A stretch of 16,792 bases of DNA from Lutibacter sp. (GCA_030748365.1 JASMME010000011.1:1-16792), one strand, 5' to 3'. Positions 7,900 to 16,379 are shown, counted from the first letter of the stretch. The notes: generated by a model from the letters alone, not told the origin. Program-made: numbers and translations.

Positions 7900-9423
7900 C
7901 TAGTTATTTAGTTCCGTATAATGAATTTCCAGGCTAATCTTATTTTCTCCTGCATTTTCATCAAACAGTACAACCCCTTTAGGATTCCAGTTCACCTCAT
8001 CAACAAACACATCGTTTTGGTCAGTTGGAAGGTCTGTAGGGTTGTAGGTTCTTATACCCAGGGTGGTCAGCGATTCTGTACTGTTGGGCTTCAATACCTC
8101 TGACACATAGTCGGTGATCTTAAATACGTATTTGTAGGGATGGCCGTCATCGTCTAGCTCAAGACTTCCTCCGATGGCCGAAAGGCCTCCCTCAGTAAAC
8201 ATATCCCTGACGTGAAGCTGTTCATCGTGATTGTAAATAAAGAGCCTTTCAGGCGCGATGTTACTGGAGGCTTGCTGGTCCACATATAAGGTGAGGTTTG
8301 CCTCTGTGATTAACCAGTTATTTTCACGCAAGAGATCCAAGTCTTCACTTGGAAACAGGTTGATGGTGGCCATTTCACCAGCAGCCCCCTGAATGTACAA
8401 CCTGTCGGCACCACTTTGTTTGGACACCGAATAATCGCGTTCGTAGACACTGGATTTAAGGGACCCGAACGAAAAACTGTACTGGTTCTTTACGCGAACG
8501 CCCTGCTCTCCGTTTTCTCCGTTTCCATTGAGGTCTTCTTCTGCTTCTTCATCTTGGTCATTAGAAAAATAGATGGTCAACTTGGCATCAGCCAACGCCA
8601 ACGACACCAAATGAGATTGGTTATCGACCTGCGAACTGGCTTTAAAATAAAGCCCCCTGAAATAATGGCTGAAATCGTCCTGTGATGAGAACTCCGTGCC
8701 CGATGCGGGGTCTATAAAAAGCTGTTGAATTGTATTTTCGTCTAGGGGCAATTTGATACTCGGACTCAGGTCAGTTCTTTTGAGGGTATCAATATCGTAT
8801 ACCGTAAGGCCATCTGCCAGGTACCTTTTCACATAGGTAACCGTATCATTGGGGTTTACCTTGAAATCTCCCGAATACAAAGGGGTGGTTCCCTTTTGAA
8901 ATTCTTTGTCGGAATAATAGACAGCTGGTTGACTGGGATTGTTCGGGTCTAGGGTATTCAGGAAGGTCTTTAGCTCATAGACTTCCAATTGGAATGCCAC
9001 CTCCGGATTGCCAAAAACAGAATCGATGGAAAAAGTGGGTTTTCCCTCGCTATCCGTACCCTCGTTAGTCGATTGGTAAGGAATGGTAACCAGGACTGAA
9101 TCAATGACGGAGTTGGTGCCATAATCGAAACCGTCAGTGAGGGCTGGCAACACCAGTTGCGTAGCGAAAGAAGCTTCCAACGATCCAAATTCTTCATCGG
9201 TATAAACGCCTAAAAGATATTGAAGAATATTATTGGCGGGTACCCTATCAATATCGAGGTTATCCGCAGCGACTTCAGAGACAAATGACCCAGTCGAAAA
9301 AGTGTGGTTATCAATCAAATCAACACCTATGGTTTGGGTATCCTCCACACAGGAAATAAAAGTCATTAACAGCAAAAAGAGTCCTGCCAGGTTGGTTGGT
9401 TTCTTCACAACGTTGGTTGTCAT
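7900..9423 (-). CDS. DUF4270 family lipoprotein
   Basis: A 507-residue protein with a lipoprotein signal: basic start, hydrophobic run to about residue 22, and lipobox FISC with Cys25. The mature N terminus begins CVEDTQ, whose acidic residues next to the cysteine resemble the Bacteroidota lipoprotein export signal, so surface display is plausible. The features GVYTDEEFGSLEASFATQL (73-90), SVIDSVLVTIPY (105-116) and TLGIRTYNP near the end match the DUF4270 family, which is restricted to Bacteroidota and has no established function. The rest is predicted beta-rich, with an acidic Asn/Glu-rich insert at about 289-308. The ATG lies 24 bases after the stop of the glycogen synthase-like gene, so the two are cotranscribed. 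This pairing recurs in Flavobacteriia, to my knowledge, but its meaning is unclear. Confidence 0.85.
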   Translation of the reverse strand: MTTNVVKKPTNLAGLFLLLMTFISCVEDTQTIGVDLIDNHTFSTGSFVSEVAADNLDIDRVPANNILQYLLGVYTDEEFGSLEASFATQLVLPALTDGFDYGTNSVIDSVLVTIPYQSTNEGTDSEGKPTFSIDSVFGNPEVAFQLEVYELKTFLNTLDPNNPSQPAVYYSDKEFQKGTTPLYSGDFKVNPNDTVTYVKRYLADGLTVYDIDTLKRTDLSPSIKLPLDENTIQQLFIDPASGTEFSSQDDFSHYFRGLYFKASSQVDNQSHLVSLALADAKLTIYFSNDQDEEAEEDLNGNGENGEQGVRVKNQYSFSFGSLKSSVYERDYSVSKQSGADRLYIQGAAGEMATINLFPSEDLDLLRENNWLITEANLTLYVDQQASSNIAPERLFIYNHDEQLHVRDMFTEGGLSAIGGSLELDDDGHPYKYVFKITDYVSEVLKPNSTESLTTLGIRTYNPTDLPTDQNDVFVDEVNWNPKGVVLFDENAGENKISLEIHYTELNN

Positions 9424-9447
9424 ATTATAAAACTTGTTTTGGATTAA

Positions 9448-10254
9448 CTATAGCACTTTTGAGGTGTAAAAATCAGTGTAGGCCTCCTTGAACAACTCCT
9501 CAGGAACGTACTCCTGTACAGGCTTCCCGCAGTTGTCAATGAACGCTTGCAATTCGCTGTTAAGATTTTCACTGCCCTTGATAACCGCATCTGAATTCTC
9601 GATGGCATTTATCAAAAGGTTTGTATAGTTTGGTGTAGTGATTGACGCTGTTTTGGCGTCGGGAATGTTATCGAATTTAATCTTGTTTACAAATTCCTTA
9701 CTCAAGGATCCCTCAAAGTCCCCACCGTATACAGAGGTGACCACTTTGCTGTCTGTAAACAACGGATCTTCCTTATAGTACTCTCTTATATAAAGCGGTA
9801 AAAGACTGGCCATCCACCCATGGACATGGATAATGTCGGGAGACCAGTTGAGTTTTTTGACGGTTTCAACAACCCCTTTTGCAAAGAAAATAGCCCGCTC
9901 ATCATTGTCTTCAAACAATTGATTGCTCTCATCGGTATAAAGGGCTTTTCTCTTAAAGTATTCCTCATTGTCAATAAAATAGACCTGCATTCGCTCTTTG
10001 GGTATCGAAGCAACCTTGATAATCAGGGGCATGTCCATGTCATTAATCACCAAATTCATTCCAGATAACCGAATTACTTCATGCAATTGATGTCTTCGCT
10101 CGTTAATCAGTCCAAAACGAGGCATAAATATCCTGGTCTGTCCGCCACTGCTATGAACAGCCTTTGCAACGCCAAAAGAAGCCCTAGATAGTTCGTTATC
10201 AGGCAAATACGGAACAACCTCCGAAGAAACAACAAGCACCTTCTTATCTTTCAT
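9448..10254 (-). CDS. Short glycogen/starch synthase-like protein (GT5 N-terminal domain only)
   Basis: A 268-residue protein resembling the N-terminal half of GlgA: KKVLVVSSEVVPYL (4-17), then RIFMPRFG (41-48), VYFIDNEEYF (91-100), DNDERAIFFAKG (116-127) and PDIIHVHGWMASLLPLY (139-155). Full GlgA enzymes have about 470-490 residues and two Rossmann domains; the C-terminal domain that supplies most ADP-glucose contacts is absent. The usual K-x-G-G-L motif after SSEVxP is replaced by PDNELSRAS. Short proteins of this size are common in Bacteroidota and are annotated as glycogen synthase, but synthase activity cannot be assumed. The gene heads a two-gene unit with the DUF4270 lipoprotein and is divergent from panC. 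Confidence 0.8.
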   Translation of the reverse strand: MKDKKVLVVSSEVVPYLPDNELSRASFGVAKAVHSSGGQTRIFMPRFGLINERRHQLHEVIRLSGMNLVINDMDMPLIIKVASIPKERMQVYFIDNEEYFKRKALYTDESNQLFEDNDERAIFFAKGVVETVKKLNWSPDIIHVHGWMASLLPLYIREYYKEDPLFTDSKVVTSVYGGDFEGSLSKEFVNKIKFDNIPDAKTASITTPNYTNLLINAIENSDAVIKGSENLNSELQAFIDNCGKPVQEYVPEELFKEAYTDFYTSKVL

Positions 10255-10282
10255 ACAATAAATCTTTATAGTAAAGAGTACG

Positions 10283-10290
10283 CAAAATTA
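10283..10290 (-). promoter_or_regulatory. -7 element for the glycogen synthase-like/DUF4270 unit
   Basis: Minus-strand TAATTTTG matches TAnnTTTG. The transcription start would be near 10276, about 22 bases before the ATG at 10254. The -33 position falls near 10310 with no good TTTG. It lies 33 bases from the divergent panC -7 element. Confidence 0.55.
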
Positions 10291-10323
10291 CGAAATTTTA
10301 TACAGAATATAGGTCGAAAATCG

Positions 10324-10331
10324 TAAGTTTG
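10324..10331 (+). promoter_or_regulatory. -7 element for the panC operon
   Basis: TAAGTTTG matches TAnnTTTG. Transcription would start near 10337, about 29 bases before the panC start. The -33 position, near 10301, overlaps that of the divergent promoter and lacks a clear TTTG. Confidence 0.55.
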
Positions 10332-10365
10332 CACGCTTTTAACGTTTATTAACAGTCTATAAGGC

Positions 10366-11205
10366 GTGTTGGTTTTTCCCAAAATAAAATCTGTAACAGA
10401 GGCCATTAAATTGCTCGGTAGCAGTGTGCGTGTTGGATTCGTTCCAACCATGGGGGCCTTACACAAAGGTCACTTGTCGCTGATTGAACGGGCGCGAAAA
10501 GAAAATGATTTCGTGGTGGCGAGTATCTTTGTAAACCCCACCCAGTTTGACAAGGAAGCTGACCTGACCAAGTACCCTAGGGGGCTGGAGGCTGACCTAG
10601 CCATGCTTAGGTCTACAGGCTGCGACATGGTCTTTACGCCTTCTACTGAAGAAATGTACGCCCAAAACATACAGTCGGAATCTTTTGATTTTGATGGGCT
10701 GGAGCAACTTATGGAGGGCAAACACAGGACTGGTCATTTTGACGGGGTGGGCACCATTGTTAAACGCTTGTTTGAGGTGGTTAAGCCCAATTGCGCCTAC
10801 TTTGGTGAAAAGGATTTTCAGCAACTTCAGATTGTTAAAAAACTGGTCGAAAAGAACCCGTGGCCCATCCGCATTGTAGGATGCCCTATTTTTAGGGAAA
10901 CGGACGGCCTGGCTATGAGCTCACGAAACCTTCGATTGACAAAAACACAACGCGCGGCGGTTCCCCTAATTTATAAAACACTGCTGGAAGTTAGCAAACA
11001 GTTTCAGACCGAGGAGGTCTTGGCGATCAAAGAACGGGTAACCACGATATTTGACAAACATCCAGTCCTACGCCTAGATTATTTCGATATCGCAGAAGAG
11101 ACGTCCCTCCGCCCAGTGACAAACAAAGACCCAAAACTAACTTGCCGGGCTTTTATCGCGGTGTTTGCCGGAGAGATAAGATTGATCGACAATATGCGTT
11201 TATAA
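10366..11205 (+). CDS. panC: Pantothenate synthetase (pantoate-beta-alanine ligase)
   Basis: A 279-residue cytosolic enzyme that joins pantoate and beta-alanine with ATP to give pantothenate, the precursor of coenzyme A. It has the nucleotidyl-transferase HxGH motif in FVPTMGALHKGHLSL (His33, His36), IFVNPTQF (54-61), the pantoate-binding region ending EGKHRTGHFDGV, FGEKDFQQL (146-154) and MSSRN (184-188), which corresponds to KMSKS. Length is normal for the family (about 280). There is no upstream in-frame ATG: after the TAA at 10360 the frame offers GTG (10366) and TTG (10369), and the next ATG would remove part of the active-site fold. A non-ATG start is therefore required. AAGG at 10361 sits better for the TTG. 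panD follows 38 bases later. Confidence 0.96.
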   Translation: MLVFPKIKSVTEAIKLLGSSVRVGFVPTMGALHKGHLSLIERARKENDFVVASIFVNPTQFDKEADLTKYPRGLEADLAMLRSTGCDMVFTPSTEEMYAQNIQSESFDFDGLEQLMEGKHRTGHFDGVGTIVKRLFEVVKPNCAYFGEKDFQQLQIVKKLVEKNPWPIRIVGCPIFRETDGLAMSSRNLRLTKTQRAAVPLIYKTLLEVSKQFQTEEVLAIKERVTTIFDKHPVLRLDYFDIAEETSLRPVTNKDPKLTCRAFIAVFAGEIRLIDNMRL

Positions 11206-11231
11206 GCCTATAATCATTAACCTAAAATTAG

Positions 11232-11239
11232 TATTTTTG
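11232..11239 (+). promoter_or_regulatory. Internal -7 element directly before panD
   Basis: TATTTTTG, followed by CACC and then the panD ATG. It is a good TAnnTTTG match. A transcript from it would start at or within a few bases of the ATG, so it would be leaderless. No clear -33 is present, and panD can also be read from the panC promoter. Confidence 0.4.
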
Positions 11240-11243
11240 CACC

Positions 11244-11594
11244 ATGCAAGTAGAAGTTGTTAAATCGAAAATTCACAGGGTAAAGGTCACCGGAGCTGAT
11301 CTACAGTATATTGGTAGCGTTACCATTGACGAAGATTTGATGGATGCTGCCAACATCATTCAGGGTGAAAAAGTTCAGATTGTCAATATCAACAATGGCG
11401 AACGTCTTGAAACCTATGCCATCCCCGGAGGGCGTAAAAGTGGGGAAATAACCCTGAACGGACCAGCGGCGCGCAAAGTAGCCAAAGGTGATATCATCAT
11501 CATTATTTCCTATGGAATTATGGATTTCGAAGCAGCAAAATCCTTCAAACCTACCCTTATTTTTCCCAACGAAGCGGATAACTCCCTCCAATAG
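11244..11594 (+). CDS. panD: Aspartate 1-decarboxylase proenzyme
   Basis: A 116-residue protein that makes beta-alanine from aspartate, the second substrate of PanC. The self-processing site Gly24-Ser25 is present in YIGSVTID, so autocleavage can create the pyruvoyl cofactor on Ser25. Other family marks are [14 protein letters not shown] (7-20), [11 protein letters not shown] (50-60), [11 protein letters not shown] (67-77) and GDIIIIISY (82-90). The length is slightly below the E. coli enzyme (126). The start is fixed because a later start would lose the cleavage site and no upstream in-frame start exists. Together with panC it supplies the last steps of pantothenate synthesis; panB is not in the window. 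The next gene begins three bases after the stop. Confidence 0.96.
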   Translation: MQVEVVKSKIHRVKVTGADLQYIGSVTIDEDLMDAANIIQGEKVQIVNINNGERLETYAIPGGRKSGEITLNGPAARKVAKGDIIIIISYGIMDFEAAKSFKPTLIFPNEADNSLQ

Positions 11595-11596
11595 TT

Positions 11597-12589
11597 TTGA
11601 AATATAAACTGCAAAAAGTAAGCTTATTACTGATCCCGGTTGCCCTGGGGATATTTTTTATCTGGTACTCCTTTTCTACACTGAGCGAGTCAGACATCCA
11701 ATCGATTATCCAGTCCTTTAAAACCGCCAACTATTGGTGGGTATGCCTGTCTTTGGTATTTGGTATTATTAGTCATATTATAAGGGCTTACCGCTGGCAG
11801 TTTTTATTGGAACCCCTAGGCTATACACCGAAACTGGCCAACAGTATCATGACGGTATTGGTCGCTTATCTCTTTAATTTGTTTGTGCCCCGTTCCGGCG
11901 AAGTAGCCAGGGCTGCCGGTATCCACAAATATGAAAAAATTCCCTTTGAAAAAGCCTTTGGAACCATCGTGGCTGAGCGGGTTGCAGATGTCATCATCTT
12001 GTTGGTGGTCATAGGGCTTGCTTTTTTTCTTCAGTCCGACCTAATCAGCAGCTACTTATTCAAAGATAAAACGCAGGGAAATACCTATCTATACCTGCTA
12101 ATTCTTGTTATATTACCCCTGATTGTCATCCTGGCCTATCAAAGATGTAAGCGGTCAGCACATCCTTATATTGTTAAGATTGTCACTTTTGTAAAAGGGC
12201 TTATTAAGGGGGTGATGAGTATTGTAACCATGAAAAAGAAATGGTGGTTTATCATGCACAGCCTGCTAATCTGGATCTTCTATATTCTGATGTTCTACGT
12301 CACTACTTTTGCCCTGCCTGAAACCACGGGCTTGCCTTTTGGAGCGATTATTGTCGGTTTTGTAGTGGGGGGGCTGAGTATTGCCTTGACCAATGGCGGA
12401 CTGGGTTCTTATCCTTTATTGGTCTCCAGCGCCTTGGTCTTATACAACATTGACAACAATCCTGCCATTGCTTTCGGATGGATTATGTGGACAGCACAAA
12501 CAGCCATGATTATCGTGTTTGGTTGTTTATCTTTGGTGGCACTTCCGCTGTATAATAAGCTCCGAACGCGTCCTTTTTCACAAGTGTAA
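11597..12589 (+). CDS. LPG-synthase TM-region (UPF0104) family membrane protein
   Basis: A 330-residue polytopic membrane protein with about eight hydrophobic segments (near 8-26, 45-62, 85-97, 130-147, 163-180, 215-236, 245-285 and 295-320). The family marks are RAYRWQFLL (63-71), PRSGEVARAAG (98-108), AERVADVIILL (125-135) and TNGGLGSYP (264-272). This is the flippase-like membrane domain of lysylphosphatidylglycerol synthases, without the soluble aminoacyl-transferase domain. Stand-alone members are often annotated as putative flippases or lipid-modification proteins; the substrate is unknown. It starts with TTG three bases after the panD stop, so it is translated from the same mRNA. A functional link to pantothenate synthesis is not evident. 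Confidence 0.88.
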   Translation: MKYKLQKVSLLLIPVALGIFFIWYSFSTLSESDIQSIIQSFKTANYWWVCLSLVFGIISHIIRAYRWQFLLEPLGYTPKLANSIMTVLVAYLFNLFVPRSGEVARAAGIHKYEKIPFEKAFGTIVAERVADVIILLVVIGLAFFLQSDLISSYLFKDKTQGNTYLYLLILVILPLIVILAYQRCKRSAHPYIVKIVTFVKGLIKGVMSIVTMKKKWWFIMHSLLIWIFYILMFYVTTFALPETTGLPFGAIIVGFVVGGLSIALTNGGLGSYPLLVSSALVLYNIDNNPAIAFGWIMWTAQTAMIIVFGCLSLVALPLYNKLRTRPFSQV

Positions 12590-12617
12590 ATTTTATAGGT
12601 AATCGGAAAGAAAGAAA

Positions 12618-12649
12618 CTGAGAATTGCTGCCTGTGCAGCAATTCTTAG
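12618..12649. terminator. Strong hairpin between the UPF0104 gene and radA
   Basis: AGAATTGCTGC / GCAGCAATTCT (12621-12631 and 12636-12646) with a CTGT loop, extended three more pairs outward including one G-T pair. After the stem the plus strand reads TAGTATATTTACCTTTTACG, T-rich but without a solid U tract. It may end the panC-panD-UPF0104 transcript or attenuate read-through into radA. The TATATTTA just after it resembles a -7 element with a changed last base and could start radA transcription. Confidence 0.5.
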
Positions 12650-12679
12650 TATATTTACCTTTTACGTACCAGCAAGCTT

Positions 12680-14038
12680 ATGGCCAAGAAAAAAACCGCC
12701 TTTTTTTGTCAACACTGTGGCGCACAATCCGCCAAGTGGATGGGGCAATGCAGTGCCTGTCAGGAATGGAATAGCATCGTGGAAGAGCCTATCCAACAAG
12801 AGCCACAAAGAAACTGGAAGCAAACGTCGGTTCCGGGCAGAACGCACAAAGCGTTGAGCCTTCAGGATATTTCCCTGCGCGAAGAAGACCGTATCAATAC
12901 ACACAGCGAAGAACTCAACCGGGTGCTAGGGGGTGGATTGGTAAAAGGCGCTATGCTGCTGTTGGGCGGAGAACCCGGTATTGGAAAATCAACCCTGTTG
13001 CTTCAAATTGCCCTAAACATCGTCCAGAAGGTATTGTATGTATCTGGAGAGGAAAGCCAGTCACAAATAAAGATGCGGGCTGCACGTTTGCAAGGAGACA
13101 ATGTAAATTGCCTGATTCTGACCGAAACCAACACCCAACTTATTTTTAGAAGTATCGAGGAGTGGAAGCCGGAGATCGTGGTGATTGATTCTATACAAAC
13201 CCTGCATACCGATAGCCTAACTGCCACGCCTGGTTCTGTTTCACAGATCAGAGAGAGTACCGCGGAGCTCACCAAATTCGCCAAAGAGACGGGTACCCCG
13301 GTTCTAATGATTGGCCATATCACCAAAGATGGCAATATTGCGGGGCCAAAGGTAGTGGAACACATGGTGGATGTGGTACTGCATTTTTACGGAGACCGGA
13401 ACCATAGCTACCGAATCTTACGCGCCCACAAAAACCGTTTTGGCGCTACTGCTGAACTCGGCATCTACGAAATGCAGGCCACTGGCTTACAAGAAGTAAA
13501 AAACCCTTCGGAAATGCTGGTCTCTCAAAAAGAGGGAGGCCTTAGCGGCACTGCAGTAGCAGCCACCCTGGAAGGGGCACGCCCACTGATGGTTGAAGTG
13601 CAGGCCCTGGTAAGTACGGCTGTCTATGGAACCCCACAGCGATCAGCCACCGGCTACGATCTCAAGCGATTGAATATGTTACTGGCAGTACTGGAGAAAA
13701 GGGCTGGTTTTAAACTGGGGGCCAAAGATGTATTTCTCAATATTGCCGGTGGTATCAAGGTGGCTGATCCAGCCATAGACCTGGCGGTCATCAGCGCCGT
13801 ACTCTCATCGGGTGAAGACTGCGCAATCGAACAAGGTTGCTGCTTTGCTGCTGAAATAGGTCTTACAGGAGAAATCAGGCCGGTGAACCGGGTAGAACAA
13901 CGCATTTCAGAAGCACAGAAACTGGGCTTTCAGAAGATTTTCGTATCAAAATTCAGTAAAATAGACCGCAAAGACTTTGGTATCTCGGTGATAAAGGTCT
14001 CGAGGGTAGAAGCTATTTTTACCCATTTATTCGATTAA
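12680..14038 (+). CDS. radA: DNA repair/recombination protein RadA (Sms)
   Basis: A 452-residue RecA-like ATPase that helps process recombination intermediates and drives branch migration. Domains in order: a four-Cys zinc finger (Cys10, Cys13, Cys24, Cys27); the RecA core with P-loop GGEPGIGKST (96-105), Walker B around EIVVIDSIQTL (165-175) and the RadA-specific KNRFG motif (251-255); and a C-terminal Lon-protease-like domain (about 275-452, e.g. FLNIAGGIKVADPAIDLAV) that acts as a scaffold and is not a protease in this family. Length is normal (about 450-460). The start ATG has no obvious Shine-Dalgarno. It ends 20 bases before the convergent hemD stop. Confidence 0.97.
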   Translation: MAKKKTAFFCQHCGAQSAKWMGQCSACQEWNSIVEEPIQQEPQRNWKQTSVPGRTHKALSLQDISLREEDRINTHSEELNRVLGGGLVKGAMLLLGGEPGIGKSTLLLQIALNIVQKVLYVSGEESQSQIKMRAARLQGDNVNCLILTETNTQLIFRSIEEWKPEIVVIDSIQTLHTDSLTATPGSVSQIRESTAELTKFAKETGTPVLMIGHITKDGNIAGPKVVEHMVDVVLHFYGDRNHSYRILRAHKNRFGATAELGIYEMQATGLQEVKNPSEMLVSQKEGGLSGTAVAATLEGARPLMVEVQALVSTAVYGTPQRSATGYDLKRLNMLLAVLEKRAGFKLGAKDVFLNIAGGIKVADPAIDLAVISAVLSSGEDCAIEQGCCFAAEIGLTGEIRPVNRVEQRISEAQKLGFQKIFVSKFSKIDRKDFGISVIKVSRVEAIFTHLFD

Positions 14039-14058
14039 GGCAATTCCCTTAGCCCCTA

Positions 14059-14805
14059 CTATTTTTTGTTGACTTGACGAATGTATTGCTCCAGGGCCAT
14101 GGTCATGGAAGGCGTTTCTGGGGTAGGTGCCTTGATATTGCATTTCAACCCAGCAGTAGTCGCTGCTTTGATGGTTGAATTTCCAAAGACCGCAATCCTG
14201 GTATTGTTTTGCTTAAAATCCGGAAAATTCTTAAACAAGGAGTCTATGCCGGAAGGGCTGAAGAAAACCAGGACATCGTAGAAAACATTCTCCAAATCGG
14301 ACAGGTCACTGACCACCGTCCTGAATAGAATAACCCTGTCCCAACGTATCTTTAGCTCGTTGAGCGCTTCTGGTACAAGGGGCTTTAATTTATCTGACGA
14401 TGGCAGTAAAAAAGTTTCGTCTTTGTGCTTTTTGATAAGCTTTGACAACTCTGCAAACGTACGGGTTCCTACATAAATCTTGCGTTTTCTGTAAACAACG
14501 TATTTCTGCAGGTAAAAAGCAACCGCCTCTGATTGACAGAAATATTTCATATCATCCGGCACGGTAAAACGCATCTCTTCAGCAATCCTAAAAAAATGAT
14601 CAACCGCATTCCTGCTGGTTAAAATGATGGCTGTATAATGAGAGATGTCAATTTTTTGCTTTCTGACCTCCTTGGCAGGAAGCCCTTCGACGTGGATAAA
14701 TGACCGGAAGTCAATTTTCACCTTTTGTTTTTCCGACAATTCAAAATAGGGAGAATTATTCGTCTTGGGTGCAGGTTGTGAAACCAGAATTGTCCTCACT
14801 TTCAT
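14059..14805 (-). CDS. hemD: Uroporphyrinogen-III synthase (HemD)
   Basis: A 248-residue cytosolic enzyme of tetrapyrrole synthesis that closes and inverts ring D of hydroxymethylbilane. HemD sequences diverge strongly; the recognisable points are ILVSQPAP at the start, YTAIILTSRNAVDHFF (57-72; family: ..iiFTS.nAV..f), YFCQSEAVA (88-96), LPSSDKLKPLVPEAL (134-148), the second-lobe DVLVFFSPSGIDSLFKNF (178-195) and RIAVFGNSTIKAATTAG (203-219). The two-lobed pattern and length fit the family. It follows DUF4271 on the same strand after 111 bases with no promoter of its own seen, an arrangement I associate with Flavobacteriia. Other hem genes are not in the window. Confidence 0.88.
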   Translation of the reverse strand: MKVRTILVSQPAPKTNNSPYFELSEKQKVKIDFRSFIHVEGLPAKEVRKQKIDISHYTAIILTSRNAVDHFFRIAEEMRFTVPDDMKYFCQSEAVAFYLQKYVVYRKRKIYVGTRTFAELSKLIKKHKDETFLLPSSDKLKPLVPEALNELKIRWDRVILFRTVVSDLSDLENVFYDVLVFFSPSGIDSLFKNFPDFKQNNTRIAVFGNSTIKAATTAGLKCNIKAPTPETPSMTMALEQYIRQVNKK

Positions 14806-14912
14806 CTTATTGTTTTTATGTGATTAAAATCAGGTAGTTGCGGTGAAATGCGCTGTGATTATTTCGGTTGGGGTCAACTTACTTATGGTCACTCATTTCA
14901 TCCGTTCCATCC

Positions 14913-14924
14913 CGCTTTAAAGCG
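14913..14924. other. Perfect 12-base palindrome at the end of the DUF4271 gene
   Basis: CGCTTTAAAGCG spans the DUF4271 stop codon. It has no loop or T tract, so it is not a terminator; a protein-binding site or a chance palindrome are both possible. Confidence 0.2.
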
Positions 14925-15579
14925 TCAATTTTAAAATAATCATCAAAGGTGCTACTTCAAGGGCGCAAAGGTACAAAATAAAATAAAATAAGTTATTAAC
15001 TATCACCTTTTTGTTGTTAGATACAAGCAATGCATACCTGAATAAATACAGGGTTAAAAGCACTGAAACTGTCATTTTCACTAGGAATTCCTGCGATGAT
15101 TTTATATAAAATGCCGGCACTACCATTGGCAAAATCCACAGGATAAGATTGTTGCGGTAATTCATTTTTTCGTACACAATCTTTTCGTGAAGTTTTCTCA
15201 AATCAAATACCACAGACAACAAAAAACCTACTAGGTAACGGATGCCCAGATACCCCATTAGCACAAGCAGAAAAAACAGCATGGAAAAGGCCGGTTCCGG
15301 ATGGATTACCGGGTAGCCCAGAACAAGACCTGTCAACAACGAAAAAGCAGAAAGGACAAGCAGTTGTAACAGGAACATCAACCCTTGAAAAAGATTGAAG
15401 GTGCTGTTTCTCTCCAGGTTGTATGTCGAAAGGTAGTTTTGGGGTAAAAAATGAGTGCAATTGGCCGAAAGACGCGCGCCAAACAATACCTTAAGCGCTG
15501 CCAGGATAATAAGTGTCAGAGAGAAAACTCCCGTGATCAGATCGTTGTTTTCCCTGATAATATTGGAGGCTTCAAACAT
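14917..15579 (-). CDS. DUF4271 family membrane protein
   Basis: A 220-residue protein with about six hydrophobic segments: NDLITGVFSLTLIILAALKV near the start, then LMFLLQLLVLSAFSLLTG, FFLLVLMGYLGIRYLVGFLL, ILWILPMVVPAFY, VLLTLYLFRYALL, and LFYFILYLCALEVAPLMIIL at the end. The pattern, including the NYLSTYNLERNSTFNLFQ loop, matches DUF4271, a Bacteroidota family of unknown function. The open frame continues to 15807, but the extension crosses promoter sequence and the divergent glycosyltransferase. The ATG at 15636 is possible, yet MFEASNIIRENNDLIT from the ATG at 15579 aligns with the usual family N terminus and has a -7 element just upstream. It is probably cotranscribed with hemD. Confidence 0.82.
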   Translation of the reverse strand: MFEASNIIRENNDLITGVFSLTLIILAALKVLFGARLSANCTHFLPQNYLSTYNLERNSTFNLFQGLMFLLQLLVLSAFSLLTGLVLGYPVIHPEPAFSMLFFLLVLMGYLGIRYLVGFLLSVVFDLRKLHEKIVYEKMNYRNNLILWILPMVVPAFYIKSSQEFLVKMTVSVLLTLYLFRYALLVSNNKKVIVNNLFYFILYLCALEVAPLMIILKLTL

Positions 15580-15602
15580 GGCTATACCGACTAAGATTAA
15601 CA

Positions 15603-15610
15603 CAAAATTA
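15603..15610 (-). promoter_or_regulatory. -7 element for DUF4271-hemD
   Basis: Minus-strand TAATTTTG matches TAnnTTTG; transcription would begin near 15597, about 18 bases before the ATG at 15579. This supports the shorter start of the DUF4271 gene. No clear -33 was found. Confidence 0.5.
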
Positions 15611-15624
15611 GTAATAATTTGTAG

Positions 15625-15632
15625 TATCTTTG
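15625..15632 (+). promoter_or_regulatory. -7 element for the glycosyltransferase-pyrC unit
   Basis: TATCTTTG matches TAnnTTTG; transcription would begin near 15638, about 14 bases before the ATG at 15652. Its -33 region falls on the -7 element of the divergent DUF4271 promoter, so the two may compete. Confidence 0.55.
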
Positions 15633-15651
15633 CCATACAAGAAGATAAAGT

Positions 15652-16379
<728 letters not shown>

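Noticed and set aside
14036..14051. Small inverted repeat TAAGG-CAATTC-CCTTA between radA and hemD
   Set aside because: Only five base pairs with no adjoining T run on either side; too weak to call a terminator.
14806..14916. Possible 20-codon GTG-start peptide in the DUF4271-hemD gap
   Set aside because: It has no ribosome site or promoter and a low-complexity Thr-rich sequence; it is probably chance.
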